Shown here: in pieces, positions 8,483 to 16,254 of the stretch
Layout of the letters: the number at the start of each line of letters is the position of its first letter
Numbering within the stretch: the stretch's first letter is position 1
NCBI GenBank assembly: GCA_910576845.1
Contig: CAJTJA010000025.1
Span: 1 to 32,053, forward strand
Length of the DNA: 32,053 bases
Source: an uncultured Oscillibacter sp.
GTDB taxonomy: Bacteria; Bacillota; Clostridia; Oscillospirales; Oscillospiraceae
Reading direction: 5' to 3'
Notes under the pieces: generated by a model
What the model was told of the DNA's origin: nothing
Databases searched by the model: none
The model's input: only the letters and a program-made list of their open reading frames with translations
Position numbers and translations under genes: made by a program

Positions 8483-9727
8483 ATGAAGAAAAACTGTAAA
8501 CGGTTCCTCCGTGCCTTGCCGCTCTTGATTCTGGTGCTGTGCTTGGCACTGGTAGAGATGCCTCCCGCTGCGGCAGTGACTCAGGCTGACATTGACGCGC
8601 TGAAGGATGACGCAAAGGGCTTGGCTCAGGAAAAAAAGGATATACAGGCCCAGCTGGATAAACTTTCTGCTGATATCAGCAACACGTTGGAGAGAAAGCG
8701 TTTGCTGGATGGACAAATCAGTTTGACAGAAGAGGAAATTGCCAATAAAGAAGAAGAAATCAGCAAATATGAAATATTGATTACACAAACGGCAGCGGAG
8801 CTTGCGGATGCCGAGGCAAGGGAAGCAGACCAGTATGAGCTTTTCTGCAAACGGGTACGGGCGATGGAGGAACAAGGTAAGGTAGAGTATTGGTCTGTTT
8901 TGTTTCGGGCCAACAGCTTTTCAGACCTTTTGGGCCGGCTGGATGTGATTAATGAGATCATGGAATATGATCAGCGGGTTATTGACGATTTGAAGACCCT
9001 TCAGGCGGTCACTGCCGAAAAAAAATCGGAGCTGGAAGGGCAGAAAAATGCCTCGGAAGAGGCCAAAGTTCAACTGGAGGAGAAAAAACGGGATTTGGAT
9101 TCCCGGCGGGACGAGGCCAATGCATTGGTAGCTAAGCTCCGTCAGCAGAAGCAGGAGCAGGAGGATGCGCTGGATGACCTCTCGGATGAGGAAGAGGAGG
9201 TTCAGGCCAGGATTAAAGAATTGAATCGAAAGCTGGCAGAGGAGGAAGCGGCCCGCCTGGCCGCTTTGGGTCAGTCTGGTCCTACATCCAATCCTGGTGG
9301 GTATATCTGGCCTACCAACAGCCATTACATTACGTCTACAGTAGGAGGACGGGCGTCTCCCGGCGGTATTGGCTCTACGAATCACAAAGGGACTGATATT
9401 GGCCGGGTGGGCTATAACAGCAGTATTTATGCCGCTAAGGCAGGAACAGTCATTATTTCTGAATATTCCAAGTCTTACGGAAACTATGTGGTCGTCTCCC
9501 ACGGAAGCGGCAATACTACGCTTTATGCGCATATGAGCAGCCGAAAGGTCAGTGTTGGCCAGTATGTGAACCAGGGTGATGTTTTAGGGATTACTGGTTC
9601 CACCGGGAACTCCACCGGCCCCCACCTCCATTTTGAAATCAAGGAAAACAATACGATTATCAATCCCCTGAACGATGGGGCGGCTCCGAAAAAGGGCTAT
9701 CTGAGCGGCTACACCCTCAGCGATTAA
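8483..9727 (+). CDS. coiled-coil murein hydrolase with M23 (LytM) domain
   Basis: Secreted peptidoglycan hydrolase or hydrolase activator of 414 residues. The N terminus has a signal peptide (basic KKNCKRFLR, hydrophobic LPLLILVLCLALV, then AAA). A long coiled coil covers roughly residues 30-265 and the M23 peptidase domain about 285-405. The zinc and catalytic residues look intact: HKGTD at 301-305 (H and D) and HLH at 381-383, so unlike E. coli EnvC it is probably an active enzyme. It lies 11 bases after ftsX with GAGGAGG at 8471-8477. By position and architecture it is the likely effector of FtsEX, comparable in role to PcsB in streptococci or CwlO in Bacillus, which use other catalytic domains. 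Confidence 0.92.
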   Translation: MKKNCKRFLRALPLLILVLCLALVEMPPAAAVTQADIDALKDDAKGLAQEKKDIQAQLDKLSADISNTLERKRLLDGQISLTEEEIANKEEEISKYEILITQTAAELADAEAREADQYELFCKRVRAMEEQGKVEYWSVLFRANSFSDLLGRLDVINEIMEYDQRVIDDLKTLQAVTAEKKSELEGQKNASEEAKVQLEEKKRDLDSRRDEANALVAKLRQQKQEQEDALDDLSDEEEEVQARIKELNRKLAEEEAARLAALGQSGPTSNPGGYIWPTNSHYITSTVGGRASPGGIGSTNHKGTDIGRVGYNSSIYAAKAGTVIISEYSKSYGNYVVVSHGSGNTTLYAHMSSRKVSVGQYVNQGDVLGITGSTGNSTGPHLHFEIKENNTIINPLNDGAAPKKGYLSGYTLSD

Positions 9728-9742
9728 CGGAACATATTTCAG

Positions 9743-9779
9743 CCTCCCGTCCCATATCATGGGGCGGGAGGTAGTTTTT
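9743..9779 (+). terminator. terminator-like hairpin carrying the next gene's ribosome binding site
   Basis: CCTCCCGTCCC at 9743-9753 pairs with GGGGCGGGAGG at 9761-9771 (one U-G pair) around ATATCAT, followed by TAG and TTTTT at 9775-9779. It should end the ftsEX operon. The 3' arm ends in GGGAGG (9766-9771), ten bases before the ATG of the next gene. Confidence 0.8.
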
Positions 9780-9781
9780 AT

Positions 9782-10528
9782 ATGGTTGGTTTGATAACAT
9801 GGGCGGAGCCCAAACGTGGGCAGAAAAGTGTACATATGGAGGAACGAGTTATTCTTCGAATGCGTTTTTTGCAGGGGGAGATTGTAAAGAGCCGATATTC
9901 GGCGGTTCTTTGCCGCCGGGTACTGACAACTGGAAAACGGCTGCGAAAACGGGGGGTGACTCAAGTCATACTGCCGGAGGATTTTCCCTTTCAGGAGCAG
10001 CTTGAGAAGTGCGGACTGCGGTCCGTATCTACCTTGGCGCTTCGGCGGTCCATTGCGGCAGATTGGGTACGGTCGGGACTTTTGGAGTGTGGCCAGCCAG
10101 TGCCAGGAGCTCGTGTTGCCGTTGCAGCGGAAGCTCTGACAGGGGAGGTGGTCCGAACAGTGACAGAGCTGACGCTGAGGCATCGTTATGTATTGTTGGA
10201 TTTGCCCTATGGAGGAGAGGAATTCTGCCGGCAGCTTCGCCGGGAATATGGCGTATCGCTGCTGCTTGGCCCAGACCAGGACCAATTGGAAGGGGCAGAG
10301 GCACTGATTCTTTTTGCTCAGCGGACGAATCTGTCTCTGAATAATCCGGTGGTTCTGCGCCTGTACGATGAAAAGCAAGTGTTGCCGCCTTTGACGCTGC
10401 CACCAAAATTGGAAGAGGAAGTACCGAAAGGAGTCAATCGGGGACAGCTTTTGGCTGCTCTTCGAGAGGCCGGCGCTCTTCGAAGAGAGCAGATTGTTTT
10501 GGGTATAACACGTCAACGGGAGACTTGA
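9782..10528 (+). CDS. conserved-looking hypothetical protein
   Basis: A 248-residue soluble protein that I do not recognise. It has no signal peptide or membrane segment. The N-terminal part looks like a short beta-rich region (VGLITWAEPKRGQ, VILRMRFLQGEIVKSRYSAVL) and the middle has alternating beta/alpha sequence (TQVILPED, RYVLLDLPYGGEEFCRQL, VSLLLGP, EALILFA) suggestive of a Rossmann-like layout, but no nucleotide-binding motif is visible. The ATG at 9782 uses GGGAGG at 9766-9771 inside a hairpin; an ATG at 9837 has no clear ribosome binding site. The last codons overlap the -35 element of the greA promoter. Codon use and length make it a convincing gene of unknown function. Confidence 0.75.
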   Translation: MVGLITWAEPKRGQKSVHMEERVILRMRFLQGEIVKSRYSAVLCRRVLTTGKRLRKRGVTQVILPEDFPFQEQLEKCGLRSVSTLALRRSIAADWVRSGLLECGQPVPGARVAVAAEALTGEVVRTVTELTLRHRYVLLDLPYGGEEFCRQLRREYGVSLLLGPDQDQLEGAEALILFAQRTNLSLNNPVVLRLYDEKQVLPPLTLPPKLEEEVPKGVNRGQLLAALREAGALRREQIVLGITRQRET

Positions 10529-10553
10529 CATTCCGAGGACCGTTCTATATAAT
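10525..10553 (+). promoter_or_regulatory. full-consensus sigma-A promoter of greA
   Basis: TTGACA at 10525-10530 and TATAAT at 10548-10553 are spaced by exactly 17 bases, a perfect match to the sigma-A consensus. The -35 element overlaps the stop codon of the upstream gene. The predicted leader to the greA ATG is about 75 bases. Confidence 0.93.
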
Positions 10554-10633
10554 ACTATTTTGTAAAATTGGGCCAGGAGAATGCTTCCCCTGTGCGAAGG
10601 ATATCACTTGAAAGAAGAAAGGAATTGCCCAAG

Positions 10634-11104
10634 ATGGAAAAAGAGTATAAAATGAGCGCAGCCCGCGCCAGGGAATTGCAGGAAGAACTGAATTATTTGA
10701 AAACCACCCGCTCTGACGAGGTGGCGGAGCAGATTAAAGTTGCCCGGGGATTCGGCGATCTCAGTGAAAACAGTGAGTATGATGAGGCGAAAAATGAACA
10801 GGGAAAGCTGTATTCCCGCATTGCTGAGCTGGAGGAGATTATCCAGCATATCGTAATTGTTGACGAGAGCAGCAACACGGATGTGGTGGCTATCGGCTGT
10901 AAAGTGACTGTCTCCGGGACTGATGGAAAAGCTCTGCCGCCTTACTCCATTGTAGGTTCTCAAGAATCCGATCCTATGCACGGGATTATTTCGGAGGAGT
11001 CGCCTTTTGGCAAGGCTCTGATTGGTGCTAAAGAGGGAGATACTGTTACTGTGGAGGCGCCAAGGGGCAATATCAATTATACTGTGCTGAAAATTGAGCG
11101 TTGA
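10634..11104 (+). CDS. greA: transcription elongation factor GreA
   Basis: Binds the secondary channel of RNA polymerase and stimulates cleavage of backtracked RNA. The 156 residues comprise the N-terminal coiled coil (about residues 8-80) with FGDLSENSEYDEAKNEQ, which carries the acidic tip DLSENSEYDEA, and a C-terminal FKBP-like domain (YSIVGSQESDP, SPFGKALIGAKEGDTV). I chose ATG 10634 because the protein then has the usual length and AAAGGA at 10617-10622 precedes it; a longer frame from 10568 adds residues not typical of GreA, and ATG 10652 is also possible. It is followed 171 bases later by lysS, an arrangement common in Firmicutes. Confidence 0.95.
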   Translation: MEKEYKMSAARARELQEELNYLKTTRSDEVAEQIKVARGFGDLSENSEYDEAKNEQGKLYSRIAELEEIIQHIVIVDESSNTDVVAIGCKVTVSGTDGKALPPYSIVGSQESDPMHGIISEESPFGKALIGAKEGDTVTVEAPRGNINYTVLKIER

Positions 11105-11275
11105 ATCCCTTTTCTCATAAGAATAGAGCTCCTGCCCTTCCGTTCTGCATATTTGAGAAGGACGGGGCAAACCAGGCGTGCCTTGTGCGCTGTGGTAATC
11201 TGGCGGTCAGTCAGGCGGCGGAGCGGGAAAAGGAGTCTTCAAATCAAGTGTATACAAACGATAAGGAGAGAGAGC

Positions 11276-12775
11276 ATGGCTGAACAAATGAAAAACCAGC
11301 AGCCTGAACAGGACCTTAGCCAGCAGACCCGGATTCGCCGCGAGAAGTTGGCAGAGCTTCAGGCAGCAGGAGAAGATCCTTTTCAGTTGACCCGTTTTGA
11401 CTGGGATGCTACGTCCCAGCAGATCAAAGATCACTTTGATGAGATGGAGGGCAGATCCGTTAAAGTGGCGGGCCGCCTCATGAGCAAGCGGGGCATGGGT
11501 AAGGTCAGTTTCTGTGATCTCCAGGACCGGGACGGCCGCATTCAGCTCTATGCCCGGCAGGATGAGATGGATGAGACGGTCTATAAGAAGTTTAAGAAGT
11601 TTGATATTGGTGATATTGTTGGCGTGGACGGCGAAGTTTTCCGTACCCAGAGAGGAGAGATGAGCGTTCGTGCCAAAAATATTACTCTGTTGTGCAAATC
11701 CTTGCTGCCGCTGCCAGAGAAATTTCATGGTCTTCAGGATAAGGAACTGCGTTATCGCCAGCGGTATGTGGATTTGATGGTAAATCCAGACGTGAAAAAA
11801 AACTTTCTTATCCGCTCCCGGTTTATCCAATATATGCGCCGTTACTTGGATGAGCGGGGATACATTGAGGTAGAAACTCCGGTTTTGAATACGCTGGCGG
11901 GCGGTGCGGCTGCCCGGCCTTTTGTAACTCATCACAATACACTGAACATTGATATGTATATGCGTATTGCTACGGAACTGCCGCTGAAGCGGTTGATTGT
12001 AGGCGGCATGGACCGGGTGTATGAGATTGGACGTATCTTCCGTAACGAAGGAATGGACCCTAAGCACAACCCGGAGTTTACCACTGTAGAGCTGTACCAG
12101 GCGTATACTGATTTTCATGGTATGATGGATGTGGCGGAGGGAATTATTTCCGGTGCGGCCAATGAAATTTTTGGAAATTATCAGGTGGAATGGCTGGGAG
12201 AACAGGTAGACCTGACTCCAGGCTGGCGCCGGCTGACCATGGTAGATGCTGTGAAGGAATATGCGGGGATAGATTTTACTGCAATCTCCGATGATGAAGA
12301 GGCTGTAGCCGCTGCCGGAAGCATTGGTGTTGAACTGGCGGACACGGCGGATAAGACATGGGGCAATGCACTGTATGCCTGCTTTGACCAGAAGGTGGAG
12401 GAACGGTTGATCCAGCCCACGTTTATTACCATGTATCCGGTGGAGGTTTCTCCTCTGACAAAACGGAGCCCTGTTGATCCCAGGCTGACAGAGCGCTTTG
12501 AGCTGTTTATCTGCCGCAGTGAGCTTGCCAATGCTTATTCCGAGCTGAACGACCCCATTGACCAGCGGCGGCGCTTTGAAAAGCAGGCTGAACTCCGGGA
12601 CCGGGGAGATGACGAGACCGAAATGCTGGATGAAGATTTTCTCAATGCCTTGGAATATGGAATGCCTCCTACCGGAGGAATGGGTATCGGTGTGGACCGT
12701 GTGGTCATGCTGCTGACCGGGGCTGATACTATTCGGGACGTTATTTTGTTCCCCACGATGAAGCCGTTGGATTGA
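11276..12775 (+). CDS. lysS: lysyl-tRNA synthetase (class II)
   Basis: Charges tRNA-Lys with lysine. The 499-residue protein has an N-terminal OB-fold anticodon-binding domain (about residues 60-150, VKVAGRLMSKRGMGKVSFCDLQD) and a class II catalytic core: motif 1 around YLDERGYIEVETPVL, motif 2 FRNEGMDPKHNPEFTTVELYQAY-like sequence (R and F conserved) and motif 3 GMGIGVDRVVMLL. The ATG at 11276 follows AAGGAGAG at 11263-11270. No T-box or clear promoter is seen in the 171 bases before it, so it may be read from the greA promoter. It ends with a strong hairpin. Confidence 0.97.
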   Translation: MAEQMKNQQPEQDLSQQTRIRREKLAELQAAGEDPFQLTRFDWDATSQQIKDHFDEMEGRSVKVAGRLMSKRGMGKVSFCDLQDRDGRIQLYARQDEMDETVYKKFKKFDIGDIVGVDGEVFRTQRGEMSVRAKNITLLCKSLLPLPEKFHGLQDKELRYRQRYVDLMVNPDVKKNFLIRSRFIQYMRRYLDERGYIEVETPVLNTLAGGAAARPFVTHHNTLNIDMYMRIATELPLKRLIVGGMDRVYEIGRIFRNEGMDPKHNPEFTTVELYQAYTDFHGMMDVAEGIISGAANEIFGNYQVEWLGEQVDLTPGWRRLTMVDAVKEYAGIDFTAISDDEEAVAAAGSIGVELADTADKTWGNALYACFDQKVEERLIQPTFITMYPVEVSPLTKRSPVDPRLTERFELFICRSELANAYSELNDPIDQRRRFEKQAELRDRGDDETEMLDEDFLNALEYGMPPTGGMGIGVDRVVMLLTGADTIRDVILFPTMKPLD

Positions 12776-12789
12776 CCATAAATATATCA

Positions 12790-12824
12790 AACAGCAGACC
12801 CGCGGCGGCGGGTCTGCTGTTATT
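12790..12824 (+). terminator. strong hairpin after lysS
   Basis: A perfect 14-base-pair stem, 12790-12803 with 12808-12821, closes on a GGCG loop. The following U tract is short (TATTC), so termination may be inefficient or Rho-assisted. It lies immediately beside the end of the small minus-strand frame at 12824. Confidence 0.75.
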
Positions 12825-13024
12825 CAAAGTTGGTCTGCAAGCCGGTTGATTTTGTTTCGCAGGCGTTCCAAAACCGCTTGGAGACTGGAATGGTCCACGT
12901 CGATATCACTGGCAGACAGCTCTGCCAGCAGGAGCATTTGCCGGAGAGAGCTTTCGATTTCCTCCAGGGCTTTTACCACATCAATAATTTTGTGGAAATT
13001 ACTGAAGCTGCAACCAGGCAGCAC
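12824..13024 (-). CDS. possible small coiled-coil protein
   Basis: A 66-residue frame on the minus strand filling the space between the lysS hairpin and the tyrS T-box promoter. The predicted product is acidic and helical, with heptad-like leucines (ALEEIESSLRQMLLLAELS, LQAVLERLRNKINRLADQL), and its codons (CTG, GAG, GCC, ATC) resemble those of neighbouring genes. The first possible start is GTG at 13024; an in-frame stop lies a few codons upstream. No good ribosome binding site precedes this GTG, and no other clear start is in frame, so it may be a remnant or have a wrongly placed start. I do not recognise a family. Confidence 0.5.
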   Translation of the reverse strand: MLPGCSFSNFHKIIDVVKALEEIESSLRQMLLLAELSASDIDVDHSSLQAVLERLRNKINRLADQL

Positions 13025-13055
13025 GGTCCTGGAAAGCGATATCTATGGGTTTGTG

Positions 13056-13084
13056 TTGACAATCACGCCTATGTTTGCTACAAT
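13056..13084 (+). promoter_or_regulatory. sigma-A promoter of the tyrS T-box transcript
   Basis: TTGACA at 13056-13061 and TACAAT at 13079-13084 with 17 bases between, and TGC directly before the -10. The transcript would begin near 13091, at the 5' end of the T-box leader. Confidence 0.9.
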
Positions 13085-13090
13085 ACCACT

Positions 13091-13362
13091 CACAGTGAAG
13101 AAGAGGACCAGTACCCGTTATGTTCTCCGCAAAGAGAATCCCCGGTTTGGTGGAAGGGGGAGGGAGGCGGACGGCGAATACCCCTTGGAGCTGACGCCCG
13201 AACGGAGGAATATCCTTTCCAGTAGGCGCGTGCCGGGTGCGCCCGTTACTGCGCGGTCGTGTGATGGCACGACATGAGGCCGCTTTCGTGAGAGGGCGGT
13301 GAATCAGAGGTGGTACCGCGAAGCATTTCGCCCTCTGTCCCCACCGGGACGGGGCGTTTTTT
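13091..13362 (+). promoter_or_regulatory. tyrosine T-box riboswitch leader with terminator
   Basis: Transcription attenuation leader that senses uncharged tRNA-Tyr. Stem I contains AGTA at 13110-13113 and GAA at 13176-13178, the two sides of the loop-E (S-turn) motif; the triplet directly after GAA is TAC at 13179-13181, a tyrosine codon, which fits the downstream tyrS. The T-box bulge sequence TGGTACCGCG is at 13311-13320. The terminator follows: CGCCC at 13329-13333 and GTCCC at 13337-13341 pair with GGGAC and GGGGCG at 13346-13356, then six T at 13357-13362. When uncharged tRNA pairs with the specifier and the T-box, the antiterminator forms and tyrS is transcribed. Confidence 0.95.
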
Positions 13363-13401
13363 CGTTCCCTCCGGGGAATTATAACTGAAGGAGAAGGTAA
13401 C

Positions 13402-14628
13402 ATGCAGATTTACGAAGAGCTGAAAGCCCGGGGATTGATTGCCCAGGTCACAGACGAGGAAGAAATTCGGGAGCTGGTGAACAATGGAAAGGCCGTGTTC
13501 TACATTGGCTTTGACCCTACCGCAGACAGTCTCCATGTGGGGCATTTCATGGCGCTGTGTTTGATGAAGCGTCTGCAAATGGCGGGAAACCGGCCTATTG
13601 CCCTGATTGGCGGCGGCACTGGCATGGTGGGTGACCCTTCCGGCCGAACAGATATGCGCCAGATGATGACTACAGAGACTATCCAGCACAACTGCGACTG
13701 CTTCAAAAAGCAGATGGAGCGTTTTATTGAATTCGGCCCGGATAAGGCAATTATGGTAAATAATGCCGGGTGGCTCATGAAGCTGAACTATATCGAGCTT
13801 CTGCGGGAGGTGGGGGCCTGTTTCTCTGTGAACAACATGCTGCGGGCGGAGTGTTATAAACAGCGGATGGAGAAGGGTCTCAGCTTCCTGGAATTCAACT
13901 ATATGATTATGCAGTCCTACGATTTCTACCACATGTTCCAGACCCTGGGCTGTAACATGCAGTTTGGGGGTGATGACCAGTGGAGCAACATGCTGGGCGG
14001 CACGGAACTGATCCGCCGAAAGCTTGGCAAGGACGCGTACGCCATGACCATCACCCTGCTGATGAATTCCGAGGGCAAAAAGATGGGCAAAACCGCCAAG
14101 GGCGCAGTGTGGCTGGACCCCAACAAAACAACGCCCTTCGAGTTCTACCAGTACTGGCGGAATGTTGGAGATGCGGATGTTCTGAAATGCATCCGCATGC
14201 TGACATTCCTGCCCCTGGAAGAGATCGACGCCATGGACAAGTGGGAGGGGAGCCAGCTGAACCGGGCCAAGGAGATTTTGGCCTATGAGCTGACGAAGCT
14301 GGTCCATGGAAAAGAGGAGGCCGAAAAGGCCCAGGAGACTGCCCGGGGCCTCTTTGCGGGCGGCGGCTCTGCGGAGCATATGCCTTCCACAGAGCTGCCT
14401 GCCGGCAAATTCGAGGACGGGAAAATTGGAGCCATCGCGCTTTTGGTTGCCTGCGGCCTTTGCCCCTCCAACGGAGAGGCCCGGCGGCTGATTCAGCAGG
14501 GTGGTATGATGGTGAATGACCAAAAAGTAACGGATATTGCCGCATCCTTTGATCAGGCGGATTTCCTGAAAGAAGGTATTATCATTAAGAAAGGCAAAAA
14601 GGTGTTCCACAGGGCTTTTATAAAATGA
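13402..14628 (+). CDS. tyrS: tyrosyl-tRNA synthetase
   Basis: Class I synthetase that charges tRNA-Tyr, 408 residues. The HIGH-equivalent HVGH is at residues 45-48, the tyrosine-binding region DYNF is represented by the FLEFNYMIMQSYDF stretch (typical of the TyrZ-like branch), the KMSKS-equivalent KMGKT is at 227-231 and an S4 RNA-binding domain covers the last 65 residues (NGEARRLIQQGGMMVNDQKV). The motif variants match the longer bacterial TyrRS group. The ATG follows GAAGGAG at 13387-13393. Expression is controlled by the T-box leader directly upstream and ends at the terminator at 14634-14661. Confidence 0.96.
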   Translation: MQIYEELKARGLIAQVTDEEEIRELVNNGKAVFYIGFDPTADSLHVGHFMALCLMKRLQMAGNRPIALIGGGTGMVGDPSGRTDMRQMMTTETIQHNCDCFKKQMERFIEFGPDKAIMVNNAGWLMKLNYIELLREVGACFSVNNMLRAECYKQRMEKGLSFLEFNYMIMQSYDFYHMFQTLGCNMQFGGDDQWSNMLGGTELIRRKLGKDAYAMTITLLMNSEGKKMGKTAKGAVWLDPNKTTPFEFYQYWRNVGDADVLKCIRMLTFLPLEEIDAMDKWEGSQLNRAKEILAYELTKLVHGKEEAEKAQETARGLFAGGGSAEHMPSTELPAGKFEDGKIGAIALLVACGLCPSNGEARRLIQQGGMMVNDQKVTDIAASFDQADFLKEGIIIKKGKKVFHRAFIK

Positions 14629-14633
14629 TGATG

Positions 14634-14661
14634 AAAAAAGAGGGCCAAGGCCCTCTTTTTT
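14634..14661. terminator. bidirectional terminator after tyrS
   Basis: A run of A and GAGGG (14634-14644) pairs with CCCTC and a run of T (14651-14661) around CCAAGG. It ends tyrS and could also serve the convergent minus-strand gene that stops at 14773. Confidence 0.88.
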
Positions 14662-14772
14662 CGCTCTGAAATCGGCAGTAGCACCGTATGGACTTCCGAA
14701 CAGAAAAATGATGCAGGTGCATTTTATAGGGAAACAAATTGAGAGAACTCCAAAAAATTCTTTAAGAGCCGC

Positions 14773-15606
14773 TTATTTGCGGCAAGCGCAGCAACATTCC
14801 TCGTAGTTCTCCGGCATCCGAACCGTGTTGGGCGGGAAGAACTCACCCACGGGGAACGAAATGTTTCGGAAAATGCCGCAGGGATCTTCATTCCCGTTGC
14901 CGCAGGCACACTCCTTGTCTGGCATACAGTAATCATAAACAGGCACCAAGAGCTGGGAATCCCGCTCCAGGCGAACAATAGAAAATTGACCAAGGGTGAC
15001 GTAAATACGGCGGCTGTCATCTCCACTGGAGAGTTCTCCATCAAAGCAGTTGTTGACGAAAGAGGGAACTTCGCAGAGGTCGCAGTCACAATCTCGCTTG
15101 CCGCAACAGTCCATAATACGGGCATCCAGGACAATGGGGTCTACCGCTTCAACGACAGCGACGGGAAGATTAGAACGGCTCATCAGCTGTAAATCCGGTT
15201 CGCCGGTGCGAAGCTCAGAGGAGAAAATCTTGGCGTTTCCCTCACTGCCGAACAGAATAGCCCGTTTGTCGAATACGCACAAGCCTTCCACGGCAACGGG
15301 GGCGGGGCAGCTCAGATAGGCCTGGAGCGTAACGGAGTAAAAGAACCGCATGTCAACGGTGTAAAAACCGCGGTTGAAGCTGACGGGCTCTACATCAACG
15401 TACACATACAACAGCTTAGCGCTGCCGCCTTTGACGGACAGAGCTCGGTTGATAACATCCACATACTGAAGCTTTGGGTAAAAGCGCAGATCTTCGATGC
15501 AGTCTTTATCTCGGCAGGAATCATAGATTTTCCTGGTATGGATGCAAACCGCCTCTCGGATGCCGCTGAGATCCTCCACAGGACCGGGCATGACTTTTTC
15601 GGGCAT
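14773..15606 (-). CDS. conserved Cys-rich protein of spore-forming Clostridia, function unknown
   Basis: A 277-residue protein without signal peptide or membrane segment. The stretch CIHTRKIYDSCRDKDCIEDL near the N terminus and NRGFYTVDMRFFYSV and FDKRAILFGSEGNAKIF in the middle resemble a conserved hypothetical family I know from clostridial genomes, where a spore-coat link has been suspected; I cannot name a Pfam entry with certainty. Cysteines cluster in CCGKRDCDCDLC (about residue 160), YCMPDKECACGNGNEDPC and the final ECCCAC, which suggests metal binding or disulfide cross-linking. ATG 15606 follows TAGGAGGT (15613-15620, minus). It lies downstream of the GNAT gene on the same strand, 93 bases away. 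Confidence 0.75.
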   Translation of the reverse strand: MPEKVMPGPVEDLSGIREAVCIHTRKIYDSCRDKDCIEDLRFYPKLQYVDVINRALSVKGGSAKLLYVYVDVEPVSFNRGFYTVDMRFFYSVTLQAYLSCPAPVAVEGLCVFDKRAILFGSEGNAKIFSSELRTGEPDLQLMSRSNLPVAVVEAVDPIVLDARIMDCCGKRDCDCDLCEVPSFVNNCFDGELSSGDDSRRIYVTLGQFSIVRLERDSQLLVPVYDYCMPDKECACGNGNEDPCGIFRNISFPVGEFFPPNTVRMPENYEECCCACRK

Positions 15607-15699
15607 TGCAATACCTCCTAATAAGTAGCTGGCGAAAGAACAAAGTCCTTTCAATCCAGTGTATGCGCCGCCGCTGTGAAGGTGAGAAACAGGAGCTGC

Positions 15700-16224
15700 T
15701 TACAGTTCCTGCAATTCTTCCCGCAGAAGAGAGTACATGCAGTAAGAACAGACATTTCCATTTTTAAAAATGCCATTCCGCATGGTCCCTTCATAAGTGA
15801 AGCCGGCTTTTTCCAGCACCCGCCGAGAACCTTTGTTATCAGCAAAGGGCTCCGCAAAAATGCGGAGAATATCAAAGGTGTTAAAAGCCTCCTGGCAGAT
15901 TTGCCGGACTGCCGCTGTCATGACCCCTTTGCCCCAATAATTCTCCGACAGCCAGTAACCCAGTTCAGCGGATTTTTCATACACGTCGTCCTTTACAAAA
16001 ATGCTGATACTGCCGGCGGCTTTTCCTTCTATAATAATTGCTTTGGCAAGCTGCCGTGCCTCACCTTTAAGGATGCAGTCATTGACGTACCATTTCGCGT
16101 CCGCAAGTGTGTAGGGAGAAGGAAAGATGTTCCGCAGATTTGCGGCGATCTTTACATTATTAGCCGCCTCCGCGATGGCTTCCGCATCCGACGGCTGCCA
16201 AGGCCTTAGTATGAATGAAATCAT
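15700..16224 (-). CDS. GNAT family N-acetyltransferase (RimJ/RimL type)
   Basis: Acetyl-CoA-dependent acetyltransferase of 174 residues. It begins with FILRPWQPSDAEAIAEAANN, shows the mid-domain SAELGYWLSENYWGKGVMTAAV, where the Q/RxxGxG/A-type pyrophosphate-binding loop appears as NYWGKG, and ends with ADNKGSRRVLEKAGFTYEG and NGNVCSYCMYSLLR. This layout is that of the RimJ/RimL group, whose members acetylate ribosomal proteins, amino acids or antibiotics; the substrate here is unknown. ATG 16224 is chosen because GAGGTG lies four bases upstream on the minus strand; the frame extends only four codons further. It has its own strong promoter. Confidence 0.92.
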   Translation of the reverse strand: MISFILRPWQPSDAEAIAEAANNVKIAANLRNIFPSPYTLADAKWYVNDCILKGEARQLAKAIIIEGKAAGSISIFVKDDVYEKSAELGYWLSENYWGKGVMTAAVRQICQEAFNTFDILRIFAEPFADNKGSRRVLEKAGFTYEGTMRNGIFKNGNVCSYCMYSLLREELQEL

Positions 16225-16254
16225 GGGGCACCTCAAAAATCAAATTTGAGTTTC

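Noticed and set aside
11207..12790. Minus-strand frame of 527 codons across lysS
   Set aside because: It lies fully antisense to lysS, which has all class II synthetase motifs; the antisense product has no recognisable domain and is a shadow of GC-rich codons.
13246..14610. Minus-strand frame of 454 codons across tyrS and its T-box
   Set aside because: Antisense to tyrS and to the riboswitch terminator; no domain, no ribosome binding site.
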